The notes: generated by a model not told the origin, from the sequence alone. Positions 47,311-55,666 are shown, counted from the first letter of the stretch. The stretch: DNA of 64,000 nucleotides from Streptomyces sp. LX-29 (GCF_029541745.1 NZ_CP089746.1:7697559-7761558); one strand, 5' to 3'. Numbers and translations are program-made.

Positions 47311-48450
47311 CTAGGCCGGGCCGAACTCCGCCCGGACGGCCTCCGTGTGCTCTCCGAGCGCGGGCACCGGCCGCAGCGGGGCGTGTCGGCCGCGCACCTC
47401 CACCGGGGGCAGCAGGCCGCGCAGCGGTCCGACCGGGGAGTCGAACTCCTGCCAGCGGTCGCGCGCGGCCAGCTGCGGATGGGCGGAGAACTCACCGACC
47501 GTCCGCAGCCGCGCGTTGGCGATCCCCGCGGCGTCCAGCAGTGCGGTCAGCCCGTCCGCCGTATGCGCGGAGAATCGGTTCTCCAGCTCCGCCGTCAGCT
47601 CGTCGTCGTGCGCCCGGCGCAGCGGATTGGTGGCGAACCGCGGATCGCGCGTCAACTCCGGACGGCGCAGCACCCGCTCGCACAGAGCCACCCACTCCCG
47701 GTCGCTCTGCACGCTGAGGAAGACCCGCGCGCCGTCGCCGCAGCGGTACGGCCCGTACGGCGAGATCGACGGATGACGGGCGCCGCTGCGCACCACGGGG
47801 GTGCCGCCGTACTCCTGGGCGAAGTAGGGATGGCCCATCCACTCCCCGAGCGCGTCCAGCAGCGAGACGGACAGGGCCGAGCCCACCCCCGTGCGCTCGC
47901 GTTCGTACAGCGCCGTGAGGATGCCCGTGTAGGCGTACATCGCACCCGCGATGTCGGCTATCGAGATGCCGGGTCGGGCCGGCTCCTCAGGGCTGCCCGT
48001 GATCGACACCAGCCCCGCCTCGCACTGCACCAGCAGGTCGTACGCCTTCTTGTCGCGGTACGGCCCGCCCTCGCCGTAGCCCGAGATGTCGCAGGTGATC
48101 AGGTGCTCGTGGCGGGCCCGGAGCGCCGCGGAGCCGAGGCCCAGGCGCTCGCAGGCGCCCGGGGCGAGGTTCTGCACGAAGACGTCCGCGCGGGCGAGGA
48201 TCGCCTCCAGCAGGCCCCGGTCGGTCGGGTCCTTCAGGTCCAGGACCGCGCTCTCCTTGCCCCGGTTGACCCAGACGAAGTAGGCGGACATCCCTTTGAC
48301 ATTGCGGTCGTAGTCGCGGGCGAAGTCGCCCCGACCGGGGCGCTCGACCTTGATCACCCGCGCGCCGAGATCGGCGAGTTGACGGGTCGCGTACGGGGCG
48401 GCGACGGCCTGTTCCAGTGCGACGACGGTGATGCCGTGGAGAGGAAGCAT
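47311..48450 (-). CDS. CaiB/BaiF family class III CoA-transferase
   Basis: A 379-residue class III CoA-transferase that moves CoA between carboxylic acids through an aspartyl-CoA thioester. Family features are the interlocked N-terminal ATRQLADLGARVIKVERPGRGD, the YFVWVNRGKESAVLDLK segment, CDISGYGEGGPY, and SIADIAGAMYA, which holds the catalytic Asp. ATG 48450 is the usual family start (MLPLHGITVV); there is no strong ribosome binding site. The substrate is unknown, and no acyl-CoA gene is adjacent apart from the esterase upstream. Confidence 0.92.
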   Translation of the reverse strand: MLPLHGITVVALEQAVAAPYATRQLADLGARVIKVERPGRGDFARDYDRNVKGMSAYFVWVNRGKESAVLDLKDPTDRGLLEAILARADVFVQNLAPGACERLGLGSAALRARHEHLITCDISGYGEGGPYRDKKAYDLLVQCEAGLVSITGSPEEPARPGISIADIAGAMYAYTGILTALYERERTGVGSALSVSLLDALGEWMGHPYFAQEYGGTPVVRSGARHPSISPYGPYRCGDGARVFLSVQSDREWVALCERVLRRPELTRDPRFATNPLRRAHDDELTAELENRFSAHTADGLTALLDAAGIANARLRTVGEFSAHPQLAARDRWQEFDSPVGPLRGLLPPVEVRGRHAPLRPVPALGEHTEAVRAEFGPA

Positions 48451-48516
48451 TCCGGCAGTATCACCCCGCTCACCCGTCACCGGGGATGGCCCACGGGCCA
48501 CGCGCGCCACAGGGCC

Positions 48517-49485
48517 TCAGCCCAGCAGCCGCCGCACATACCGGACCTGTTCCGCCTGTTGGTGCACGCCCCCGCCCTCGTGCCCGTTGAAGGACCAGAC
48601 CCTGAGCTCCTTCTCGCCCCCGTAGTGGTTGTACGCGGCGAAGCCCCCGGAGGTCGGCGTGACCTCGTCGCGCAGCGCGGTGGAGAAGAGGGCGGGCGCG
48701 CTCGCGCGGGCGGCGAAGTTGAGCCCGTCGAAGTGGTCCAGGGTGGCGAACACGCGCTCCGCCAGGTCCCGCTGCCCTGCGAGGTAGCGCGCCAGCTCGC
48801 CGTACGGGTCCATGTCCGTGATCTCCACGGCGCGCCGGATGTGCGTCATGAAGGGGACGTCGACGAGCGCGCCGGCCAGGTCGGGCACCAGCCCCGCGGC
48901 GGCCAGCGCCAGCCCGCCGCCCTGGCTCGCGCCGCTGACGACGATCCGCGCGGCGTCCACCGCCGGGTGCGTGCGGGCCGCCTCCACGGCCCGCACGGCG
49001 TCGGTGTACAGCCGCCGGTAGTAGTAGTCGTCCGGGCTGAGCACGCCCCTGGTCAGCATCCCCGGCACCTCCGGGCCGGTGCCGCCGACCGGGTCCGGGG
49101 TGGCGCCGGGGCCGTGCGGGCTCCAGCCCTGCCCGCGGCTGTCCATGACGAAGACCGCGTACCCCGCGGACGGCCACAGCAGCCAGCTGTACGGCAGGCT
49201 CCGGCCGCCGTTGTAGCCGATGAACTGCACCACACAGGGCAGCGGCGCCGCAGCCTCCCGCGGGACCAGCAGCCAGCCCCGGATCCGATGCCCGCCGAAG
49301 CCGGAGAACTCCGCGTCGTAGGTGCTCAGCCGGGCCAGCCCCGCATCCGACTCCGAGAACACCGCGTCGAGCTCGTACTTGCGTGCCTCGGTCAGCGTCC
49401 GGTCCCAGAAGGCGTCGAAGCCGGCGGGCTCGGGCAGCGGCGGCCGGTAGTCCCGCAACTGCTCCAGGGGCAGGTCGAGGAACAC
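48517..49485 (-). CDS. acetylxylan esterase / cephalosporin-C deacetylase-like hydrolase
   Basis: A 322-residue alpha/beta hydrolase of the AXE1 family, removing acetyl groups from xylo-oligosaccharides or antibiotics. The catalytic Ser187 is in VSGASQGGGLAL; SGFGGHRIRGWLLVPR, FIGYNGG, the oxyanion region and VMDSRGQGWSPHG are characteristic. Asp in LRDEVTPTSG and His in FNGHEGGG complete the triad. No signal peptide is seen, so it acts in the cytosol. GTG 49485 has GGGAGG upstream. Confidence 0.93.
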   Translation of the reverse strand: MFLDLPLEQLRDYRPPLPEPAGFDAFWDRTLTEARKYELDAVFSESDAGLARLSTYDAEFSGFGGHRIRGWLLVPREAAAPLPCVVQFIGYNGGRSLPYSWLLWPSAGYAVFVMDSRGQGWSPHGPGATPDPVGGTGPEVPGMLTRGVLSPDDYYYRRLYTDAVRAVEAARTHPAVDAARIVVSGASQGGGLALAAAGLVPDLAGALVDVPFMTHIRRAVEITDMDPYGELARYLAGQRDLAERVFATLDHFDGLNFAARASAPALFSTALRDEVTPTSGGFAAYNHYGGEKELRVWSFNGHEGGGVHQQAEQVRYVRRLLG

Positions 49486-49684
49486 GGAGGGCCTCCCGGG
49501 GATCGCGTCGGGCGCGTCTCCAGAAGACTGCCACGCGGGACGGGATACACACCGGTGCGCGCACCGCGCGCCCGGAGGATTGGTGCGCTGGGCGTACCGC
49601 CCGGCCGGTCACGGGGGCCGGCGGCGACCGGCGACGGTCGTCGGGGGTACTCGATCGGCGGACGCCCGCCCCGTCGGCGGACCG

Positions 49685-50122
49685 TCAGCTCCGTGGCGCG
49701 GGCGGGGACGCCGTGCCGAACGGGTTGTCGATCACGTACCGCCAGCGGCCGTCCGGCCCACGGCGGGCCACATCGGTGGCGGTCCCCTCCAGACGGACGT
49801 GCTCGCCGTCCGGTCGACGGCCGTCGATGACCCAGTCGACGATGAGCAGGGCGATGTCGTCGGCGACGTAGGTGTGCCGGGGGCGGACGCTGATCGGCAG
49901 TCCCAGCGCCTGGAACTCGGTGTTGGCGGCCCGCAGTTCGCGGCCGGTGACCGACTCCCCGGGGCGGGGCACGAACACCGCCCCGTCGGCGTAGACCCGG
50001 GCGAGCTCCTCGGGACTGCCGGAGTTGAACGCGGCGGCGAAGGCCATCGGATGTTGCTCCGGGTCGGAGACCAGGGCGACAGTAGGGGCATGATCGTGTG
50101 TGGGATGCGTGGGGAAGCTCAT
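49685..50122 (-). CDS. NTF2-like (SnoaL/YybH-type) protein
   Basis: A 145-residue NTF2-like fold protein. The motif region DPEQHPMAFAAAFNSGSPEELARVYADGAVFVPRPGESVTG and LLIVDWVIDGRRPDGEHVRLEGTATDVARRGPDGRWRYVIDNPFG are typical of the DUF4440/SgcJ-EcaC group, many of which are small-molecule enzymes or isomerases, and others without catalysis. ATG 50122 was chosen; it lacks a clear ribosome binding site. It is divergent from an HxlR regulator with only about 24 bases between the proposed starts. Confidence 0.82.
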   Translation of the reverse strand: MSFPTHPTHDHAPTVALVSDPEQHPMAFAAAFNSGSPEELARVYADGAVFVPRPGESVTGRELRAANTEFQALGLPISVRPRHTYVADDIALLIVDWVIDGRRPDGEHVRLEGTATDVARRGPDGRWRYVIDNPFGTASPPAPRS

Positions 50123-50146
50123 GACGACAGCCAAGCCGGCTCCGGC

Positions 50147-50602
50147 GTGGCTCACCAAACGGATACCGACGCCTGGGACGGAGACCTGGTGCCGTCCCCG
50201 CGCGGGCGCACCGCCCGGCCGGAGGCGGACTGCCCGGTGGAGATCGCCCTGGCCGCGGTGTCGGGCCGCTGGACCACGCTGGTCCTGCGGGAGCTGATGC
50301 ACGCCCCGCAGTCGTTCGGCACCCTGCGGGAGCGCCTGCCGGAGATCAGTCCCAAGGTGCTCTCCGAGCGGCTGCACACGCTCCGCGAGCGCGGCCTGGT
50401 CGCCCAGGAGCGGCTTCCCGGATTCCCCGTCCGCACCCGATACACGCTCACCACGGCCGGACTCGCCCTGCGGCCGCTGCTCATCGAGCTGTACCGCACG
50501 GGGGAGCGGCTGCACGAGCTCTCGGCCGTGGCCGGCCCGGCCGGCGAGGCGCACGACGCCGTATCCCACGCCGTGCGCCCCACCGGCCGGGCGACCGGGT
50601 AG
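50147..50602 (+). CDS. HxlR family transcriptional regulator
   Basis: A 151-residue winged helix-turn-helix protein. The HxlR domain starts at ADCPVEIALAAVSGRWTTLVLRELM, followed by FGTLRERLPEISPKVLSERLHTLRERGLVAQERL and RTRYTLTTAGLALRPLL. Such proteins respond to reactive aldehydes or redox changes. GTG 50147 was chosen because similar proteins start at HQTDTDAW; upstream in-frame ATGs at 50090 and 50105 would overlap the divergent NTF2-like gene. It likely controls that neighbour. Confidence 0.85.
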   Translation: MAHQTDTDAWDGDLVPSPRGRTARPEADCPVEIALAAVSGRWTTLVLRELMHAPQSFGTLRERLPEISPKVLSERLHTLRERGLVAQERLPGFPVRTRYTLTTAGLALRPLLIELYRTGERLHELSAVAGPAGEAHDAVSHAVRPTGRATG

Positions 50603-50611
50603 GCCCCGCGC

Positions 50612-50715
50612 CAGTGGTCGCCTCGTGCGCCGCGCGGCCCCGTGTCAGTAGTCGCCCCGCGCCCAGGGCGGCCCCGTGTCAGCGGTCGACCCGCGCGTTC
50701 CGGGCGGCTCCGTGT
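50612..50715. repeat. 34-36 bp tandem repeat overlapping the end of the ABC ATPase gene
   Basis: Three imperfect copies at 50612-50645, 50646-50679 and 50680-50715 share CAGTNGTCG-CCG...GGCGGCCCCGTGT. The minus-strand stop codon of the ATPase gene (50645-50647) falls at the junction of copies 1 and 2, so the protein tail is made of the repeat. A further 15-base doublet follows to about 50745. Confidence 0.75.
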
Positions 50716-51514
50716 CCGGCGCCTCCGTGTCCGGCGCCTCCCCGACCCGCGCGGCCGACGGATCGAGCACCCGCTTCAGGAACGCGCGCGTCCGTTCCCG
50801 CCGCGGGGCGCCGATGACCTCGGCGGGGCGGCCCTGCTCGACGATCACCCCCTCGTCCATGAAGACGACCCGGTCCGCCACCTCCCGGGCGAAGCTCATC
50901 TCGTGCGTGACGACCAGCATCGTCATGCCCTCGTCGGCCAGTGAGCGCATCACCGCCAGCACGTCGCCGACCAGCTCCGGGTCGAGCGCCGAGGTCGGCT
51001 CGTCGAACAGCATCAGCTCGGGGTCCATCGACAGCGCCCGCGCGATGGCCACCCGCTGCTGCTGCCCGCCCGAGAGCTGGGCCGGATAGACGGACTCCTT
51101 GTCGGTCAGCCCGACCCGGGCCAGATTGCGCCGGGCGATCTCGCCCGCCTGCGCCTTGTCACGGCGCAGTACCCGCCGCTGCGCCAGGGTGAGGTTCTCC
51201 AGGGCGGTCAGGTGCGGGAAGAGGTTGAAGGACTGGAAGACCATGCCGATCCGTCGCCTGACCCGGTCGATGTCCACCTCCGGGTCGGTGACCTCGGTGC
51301 CGTCCACCGTCACCGTTCCCGAGCTGGGCTCCTCCAGCAGGTTCACACAGCGCAGCAGCGTGGACTTGCCCGAGCCGGACGGGCCGATGACGCAGACCAC
51401 CTCGCCCCGCCCCACCGTGAGGTCGATGCCTCGGAGCACCTCCAGCTCGCCGAAGGACTTGTGCAGCCCCTCGACCCGGATCGCCGGGCCCTCCGGACGC
51501 GTTTCCGCGGACAC
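50645..51514 (-). CDS. polar amino acid ABC importer, ATP-binding protein
   Basis: A 289-residue ATPase of the GlnQ type, energising amino acid uptake. Walker A GPSGSGKST, Q-loop VFQSFNLFPHLTA, signature LSGGQQQRVAIARAL, Walker B LMLFDEPTSALD and H-loop VTHEMSFA are all intact. The C-terminal 40 residues beyond the ATPase core are a repeat-derived PDTEAPDTEPPG-type extension. GTG 51514 follows the permease gene by 7 bases. It is the last gene of a binding protein-permease-ATPase operon on the minus strand. Confidence 0.95.
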   Translation of the reverse strand: MSAETRPEGPAIRVEGLHKSFGELEVLRGIDLTVGRGEVVCVIGPSGSGKSTLLRCVNLLEEPSSGTVTVDGTEVTDPEVDIDRVRRRIGMVFQSFNLFPHLTALENLTLAQRRVLRRDKAQAGEIARRNLARVGLTDKESVYPAQLSGGQQQRVAIARALSMDPELMLFDEPTSALDPELVGDVLAVMRSLADEGMTMLVVTHEMSFAREVADRVVFMDEGVIVEQGRPAEVIGAPRRERTRAFLKRVLDPSAARVGEAPDTEAPDTEPPGTRGSTADTGPPWARGDY

Positions 51515-51521
51515 CGGTGGC

Positions 51522-52307
51522 TCACCTCGCCTTCGCGGTACGGGCCTCCAGCCGTCGGACCAGATGGCCGAGGGGGAGGGTGATCAGCAGGTAGCACAGC
51601 CCGGCGACCAGGATCGGGGTCAGGCTGCGGTGCTGGTTGAGCGCGTCCCGGCCGAACTTGGCCAGCTCGTACTGGTCGAGCGAGAGCCCGAGCAGATACA
51701 CCAGCGAGGAGTCCTTGGTGAGCAGGATCAACTCGTTGGTGAGCGGCGGCAGGACGATCCGGAACGCCTGGGGGATGACCACCGAGACCATCGCCCGCCC
51801 ATGGGACATGCCCAGCGAGCGCGCCGCCTCCATCTGCCCCTTGGGGACCGCCTGGATGCCCGCGCGGATCGTCTCCGCCATGTACGCGGCGCCGACCAGC
51901 CCCAGCGCCAGCATCACCGTGACATAGCGGTCCAGCGCCACATGGAAGGCCAGCGGTACGCCGAAGCCCAGCGCGATGAAGACGAGCAGCGCGGGCACAC
52001 CGCGGAAGAACTCGATGTACGCGATCGACAGCCAGCGGTACGGCGGCACCTGCGACAGCCGCATCAGCGCCAGCACCAGCCCCAGCACGAGGCCGAAGCC
52101 GAAGCCGAACAGGGTGTAGACGACGGTGTTGACCAGGGCGGTGGTGATGATGTCGGGGAACAGGGACCGGGCGACCTCGACGTCGAAGAAGGCGCGTCGC
52201 AGCTCACCCCAGTCCGCGGCCAGGGCGACGGCGAGCAGCGCCGCCACCAGCACGGCGTACTGTGCCGTGCGCACCATCCGCGCCCGCCGCCGACGAGTCA
52301 TTGCCAT
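51522..52307 (-). CDS. polar amino acid ABC importer, permease
   Basis: A 261-residue permease of the HisM/GlnP family with about five membrane helices. The EAA loop, which docks to the ATPase, is visible as GQMEAARSLGMSHGRAMVSVVIPQAFRIVLPPL. ATG 52307 has GAGGAG upstream. It is the middle gene, between binding protein and ATPase, on one strand with short gaps. Confidence 0.95.
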   Translation of the reverse strand: MAMTRRRRARMVRTAQYAVLVAALLAVALAADWGELRRAFFDVEVARSLFPDIITTALVNTVVYTLFGFGFGLVLGLVLALMRLSQVPPYRWLSIAYIEFFRGVPALLVFIALGFGVPLAFHVALDRYVTVMLALGLVGAAYMAETIRAGIQAVPKGQMEAARSLGMSHGRAMVSVVIPQAFRIVLPPLTNELILLTKDSSLVYLLGLSLDQYELAKFGRDALNQHRSLTPILVAGLCYLLITLPLGHLVRRLEARTAKAR

Positions 52308-52338
52308 GGTGACTCCTCAGTTCGTCGGACGGCCGGTC

Positions 52339-53148
52339 TCAGCTCTTCTCGGTCTTCTCGGGCGCGGCGCCGAACCACTTCTTGTAGATGGCGTCGTAGC
52401 GGCCGTCGTCCCTGGCCTTCTCGAGCACCGCGTCGATCTTCTTGCGCAGTGCGTCGTTTCCGGTCCGCACGCCGATGCCGTACGTCTCACCGGTGTCGAA
52501 CTCGGCGCTGACGTCCGTGTCGGGGTTGTCCTTGACGTAGTCGTAGAGCACGCCGTTGTCGTTGATCCCGGCGTCCACCTGGCCGGTCTTCACGGCGGTC
52601 AGCAGCAGTGCGAGGTCCTCGAACTGGACCACCTTCACGCCGTCGCCGTGCTCCTTGGCGTACACCTCGCCCGTGGTCTTCTCCTGAACGGCCAGCTTCC
52701 TGCCCCTGAGGTCGGCGAGGGACCGGTAGGGCTTGCCCTTCTTGGTGATGAGGGCCTGGGTGGCCTCGAAGTAGGGGGCGGAGAAGTCCATGTTCTCGTC
52801 GCGGACCTTGGTGATCGTCATCCCGGCCGCCGCCACATCGCACTTGCGGATGTTGAGATCCTCGCCGGACTGGATGCCGTCGAACGGCGTGTCCACGATC
52901 TCCTGCTCGACGTCCAACTCCTCGGCGACCAGGTCGACCAGGTCCACGTCGAAGCCGACGACCTTCTTGCCCTCCTTGAACTGGAAGGGTTCGTACGGCA
53001 GATGAGTGCAGGTCGTCAGCTTCCCGGACGAGACAAGACTGATCTTCGAACCGTCCGAGTCGGTCGACTCGGTGCTGGTGCAACCCGCCAGCAGCAGGGC
53101 GGCGGTGGTGGCAGTGGCTATGACAGGCAACGCGGAGCGAGCGGACAC
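52339..53148 (-). CDS. polar amino acid ABC importer, substrate-binding lipoprotein
   Basis: A 269-residue solute-binding lipoprotein with lipobox LLAGC near residue 23. The type 2 periplasmic binding fold is clear: LTTCTHLPYEPFQFKEGKKVVGFDVDLV, DVAAAGMTITKVRDENMDFSAPY, LRGRKLAVQEKTTGE and the C-terminal YDAIYKKWFG. Length and motifs match glutamine/glutamate-type receptors; the exact amino acid cannot be told. GTG 53148 has GGAGGTG upstream. It is the first gene of the importer operon. Confidence 0.95.
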   Translation of the reverse strand: MSARSALPVIATATTAALLLAGCTSTESTDSDGSKISLVSSGKLTTCTHLPYEPFQFKEGKKVVGFDVDLVDLVAEELDVEQEIVDTPFDGIQSGEDLNIRKCDVAAAGMTITKVRDENMDFSAPYFEATQALITKKGKPYRSLADLRGRKLAVQEKTTGEVYAKEHGDGVKVVQFEDLALLLTAVKTGQVDAGINDNGVLYDYVKDNPDTDVSAEFDTGETYGIGVRTGNDALRKKIDAVLEKARDDGRYDAIYKKWFGAAPEKTEKS

Positions 53149-53330
53149 GGCACCTCCGGAGCATGGTCGGTGAACGACCCCACCTGATCAGTGAGTTGGG
53201 CGCATCCTGCCATTCGCGGGGCGCGTTGTCGCGAGGAACGGCGCAGTCATCACTCCGGTGGCCGGAACGGCGCAGGCGCGGAGGTGCCCCCGGGGTGCGG
53301 GCCGGGCATCCCTCGCGTGCGGGCCGGGGC

Positions 53331-53567
53331 TCAGCGGCGCCGGCGGCGCTTGCGGCGCCTGCTCCAGAACCAGCCGGCGGGCGGCTCGTCCGCCCGCCAC
53401 GGCTGTGGCTCGGGCGCCTCCCGCCGCCACCGCTCGGTCAGCATGCGGGCGCGCGCCGAGGGTTCGGCCACCTCGGCGCCGCGGACGAAGTCCTCGTCGA
53501 GGACGACCTCGTCGACCTCGTCCCAGCCGTCACCCGCCTCCGCCTTGTCTGCCGCGTCGGAGCTCAC
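53331..53567 (-). CDS. SCO2583/SCO2584 N-terminal domain protein
   Basis: A 78-residue protein matching the conserved N-terminal domain first seen in the streptomycete SCO2583/SCO2584 proteins. EVVLDEDFVRGAEVAEPSARARMLTERWR is the hallmark, followed by a Pro-rich stretch and an extremely basic C-terminus (WFWSRRRKRRRRR). Some members are linked to the spore wall; this short one has only the domain. GTG 53567 has GGGAGGTG upstream. It is a single-gene unit. Confidence 0.75.
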   Translation of the reverse strand: MSSDAADKAEAGDGWDEVDEVVLDEDFVRGAEVAEPSARARMLTERWRREAPEPQPWRADEPPAGWFWSRRRKRRRRR

Positions 53568-53633
53568 GACGCACCTCCCAACGGTTGCCTGTGGTCTACG
53601 GGCAACGTCCCGGCGGCGCACCGAGTTCCGGCG

Positions 53634-53692
53634 GCGACGGTGACGGTGACGGTGATGGTGGCGGTGACGGTGATGGTGGCGGTGGCGTGCCG
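53634..53692. repeat. hexanucleotide repeat (GGTGAC/GGTGAT/GGTGGC)
   Basis: About nine 6-base units on the + strand, alternating GGTGAC, GGTGAT and GGTGGC, in the gap between the SCO2583-type gene and the end of the Rrf2 gene. No gene is present. A simple-sequence tract like this is unusual in the window and may vary between strains. Confidence 0.8.
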
Positions 53693-53744
53693 CGGCGTGT
53701 CGTGGCGGGGCCGGAGCGCGGCGCGCGGCCGGCCGGTCCGGAGC

Positions 53745-54227
53745 TCAGCGCGCGACGGGCCGTTCGAACCAGCGCCGGGTCCGCTCGGCGGCCGAGGCCG
53801 GCGCGGCGGCCATGATGTCCGCCAGAGTCTGGGCCGCCAGCTCCCGCCGCCAGGCGAGCTCTGCCCGACGCATGGCGGTGGTGAACGCACAGGGCTGGGC
53901 GAACTCCGCCGCCGGCAGCCCGGCGCCGATCCCCTGCTGACGGATCTCCGCGCAGCGGAACGGGTCCTCCGGCCCCTCGACCGCCGTGACCACGTCCATC
54001 AACGTGATCGCCTCCGGTGGGCGGGCCAGCCGGAAGCCGCCCCGAGCCCCCGGGGTGGAGGTCAGCAGGCCGGCCCGGACAAGGGCCTGCAGTCGCTTGT
54101 TGAGATACGCCGGGGGCAGCTCGAAAGCCGCCGCGAGCCTGGCCGTCGGCACCGGTGTGTCGGCACCGAGCCACGCCAGCGTCAGGCAGCAGTGCAGCCC
54201 CCACTCGACACCTTCACCCATCTTCAT
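53745..54227 (-). CDS. Rrf2 family transcriptional regulator
   Basis: A 160-residue winged-helix regulator of the Rrf2 family, whose members sense Fe-S clusters, nitric oxide, cysteine or redox state. The start MKMGEGVEWGLHCC and the helix LAAAFELPPAYLNKRLQALVRAGLL are typical, with PGARGGFRLARPPEAITL as the wing. Cys92 (FRC) and Cys113 (QPC) could be cluster ligands; a third ligand is unclear. The preceding TATAGT at 54237-54242 points to a leaderless start at ATG 54227. The upstream in-frame ATG 54245 would include the -10 box. Confidence 0.9.
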   Translation of the reverse strand: MKMGEGVEWGLHCCLTLAWLGADTPVPTARLAAAFELPPAYLNKRLQALVRAGLLTSTPGARGGFRLARPPEAITLMDVVTAVEGPEDPFRCAEIRQQGIGAGLPAAEFAQPCAFTTAMRRAELAWRRELAAQTLADIMAAAPASAAERTRRWFERPVAR

Positions 54228-54236
54228 AATCAGGAC

Positions 54237-54242
54237 ACTATA
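54237..54242 (-). promoter_or_regulatory. -10 box for leaderless Rrf2 mRNA
   Basis: On the minus strand TATAGT is followed by 9 bases and the ATG start at 54227. A transcription start about 6-7 bases below the box leaves two or three untranslated bases, so the mRNA is probably leaderless; no ribosome binding site is seen. Confidence 0.6.
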
Positions 54243-54277
54243 CATCCAGATAAGCGCCCGCGGCGCGCGGCGAGCGG

Positions 54278-54333
54278 GGGCTACGCGAGCCGGGCTACGC
54301 GAGCTGGGCTACGCGAGCTGGGCTACGCGATCC
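54278..54333. repeat. 14-bp tandem repeat x4 containing the stop codon of the dehydrogenase
   Basis: Four tandem units of 14 bases (GGGCTACGCGAGCT, with small changes in units 1 and 4) occupy 54278-54333. The dehydrogenase stop codon (54323-54325, minus strand) lies in the last unit, so copies lie downstream of the stop. Confidence 0.85.
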
Positions 54334-55324
54334 GGTCCAGGTCGCCCCGCAGGACACGGTGGCGTGGTGGCGCGCCGGACAACAGCCGCTCCACCTCCTC
54401 CGTCGCCGCCGTCCCCAGCCGCTCCAGCTCATTGCCGAGCGCGCCCGCGATGTGCGGCGTGAGCAGCACGTTCGGCAACCGGTAGAGCGGCGAGTCGGCC
54501 GGCAGCGGTTCCGGCTCGGTGACGTCGAGCACGGCGGAGAGGCGCCCCGCCACGAGCGCGTGCGTCAGCGCCTCGGTGTCCACCAGCGCGCCCCGCGCGG
54601 TGTTGACGAGGGTGGCCCCGTCCGGCATCAGGGCGAGCCGGCGGGCGTCCAGCAGGTGGCGTGTCTCGGGCAGCGCGGGGGCGTGCAGGCTGAGCACGTC
54701 GCTGCCCGCCACCAGCGCGTCCAGCGGCATCGACCGTACGCCCAGCTCCCGGGCCTCCGCCGGCGGCAGGTGCGGGTCGTACACCGCCACCTCCACGTCG
54801 AACGGTCGCAGCAGGGCGATCACCCGCCGGCCGATCCGGGAGGCGCCCACGATTCCCACCCGTCGCCGGAGGTTGCCGACCCGCGCGGTCTCCGCGGCGG
54901 TGGGGAAGCGGTGCTCGGCGGCGTACCGTCCGCTCAGCCGCCAGGCGTCCTTGCCGCTGAGCAGGATCGCGGCCAGGGCGAACTCGGCGACGGGCACCGC
55001 GTTGGCGGCGGCCGCCGAACAGACGACCAGTTCCCGGTCCCAACACTCCGGCGTGATGTGCGCCTTGACGCTGCCGGCGGCGTGCACCACGGCCCGCAGC
55101 TTCGGCAGCGCGTCGAGCACCTCGGCGGTCAGCGGGACGCATCCCCAGCCGGTGATCAGCACCTCCGCCTCGGCCGGATCCACCCCGCCCGCGGCCACCG
55201 GCCGGGGCGCCGCGGCGCGCGGAACGCGCACGGACGCGGCCAGCCGGTCCAGCAGCGGGCCGGGGAACAGCCGTGGAAGGTGGACGGGATCCATGACGAA
55301 GAGCGCCGCGGGCGATACGGACAC
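54323..55324 (-). CDS. D-isomer-specific 2-hydroxyacid dehydrogenase
   Basis: A 333-residue NAD(P)-dependent oxidoreductase. The dinucleotide motif is GIVGASRIGRRVI (a GxSxxG variant), and the active-site residues are Arg in LVNTARGALVD, Glu in VTEPEPLP and His in LTPHIAGAL. It resembles phosphoglycerate, glyoxylate and formate-type dehydrogenases; the substrate is unknown. GTG 55324 has GGAGGCC upstream. Its 3' end lies inside a 14-bp tandem array. The gap upstream carries two further tandem repeat arrays. Confidence 0.93.
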   Translation of the reverse strand: MSVSPAALFVMDPVHLPRLFPGPLLDRLAASVRVPRAAAPRPVAAGGVDPAEAEVLITGWGCVPLTAEVLDALPKLRAVVHAAGSVKAHITPECWDRELVVCSAAAANAVPVAEFALAAILLSGKDAWRLSGRYAAEHRFPTAAETARVGNLRRRVGIVGASRIGRRVIALLRPFDVEVAVYDPHLPPAEARELGVRSMPLDALVAGSDVLSLHAPALPETRHLLDARRLALMPDGATLVNTARGALVDTEALTHALVAGRLSAVLDVTEPEPLPADSPLYRLPNVLLTPHIAGALGNELERLGTAATEEVERLLSGAPPRHRVLRGDLDRIA

Positions 55325-55484
55325 AGGGCCTCCGGTCGGAAGTGAACGGCGTACGACAAGCCGGGCCCGGATGCCGGTAGGACGGCGGGCGGCGGACGGT
55401 GGTAGGCGGTGGTGGGCGGGGCCGGCAGGCCCATCGTGGCGAATCCTCCGCGGCTCCTCCAGACGGCATGCGGCCGCACCCGTG

Positions 55485-55587
55485 GCCACGCCCGACCCGT
55501 CAGGCACGCCCGACCTGCTAGGCACGCTCGACCGTAGGCACGCCCGACCTGTGGGCACACCCGACCTGTGGGCACACCCGACCCGGG
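55485..55587. repeat. 16-19 bp tandem repeats, six units
   Basis: Six imperfect units with the core GCACGCCCGACCTGTGG occupy the 5' half of the 459-base gap between the dehydrogenase and the CobW gene (55325-55783). This gap holds no gene; it must hold the promoters of both divergent genes. Confidence 0.8.
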
Positions 55588-55622
55588 GGCCGCCGCCGCG
55601 CCGCCTCGGCGCCGAGTCACGT

Positions 55623-55666
55623 CAGTCGGCCAGTCGGCCAGTCGGCCAGTCGGCCAGTCGGTCAGT
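55623..55666. repeat. 8-bp tandem repeat (CAGTCGGC)
   Basis: Five exact or near-exact copies of CAGTCGGC (the fifth CAGTCGGT) plus a partial copy, immediately downstream of the 17-bp array and about 120 bases before the CobW start. Confidence 0.85.

Noticed and set aside
55485..55666. Possible CRISPR or integron-like array
   Set aside because: Head-to-tail short units with no spacers or integrase.
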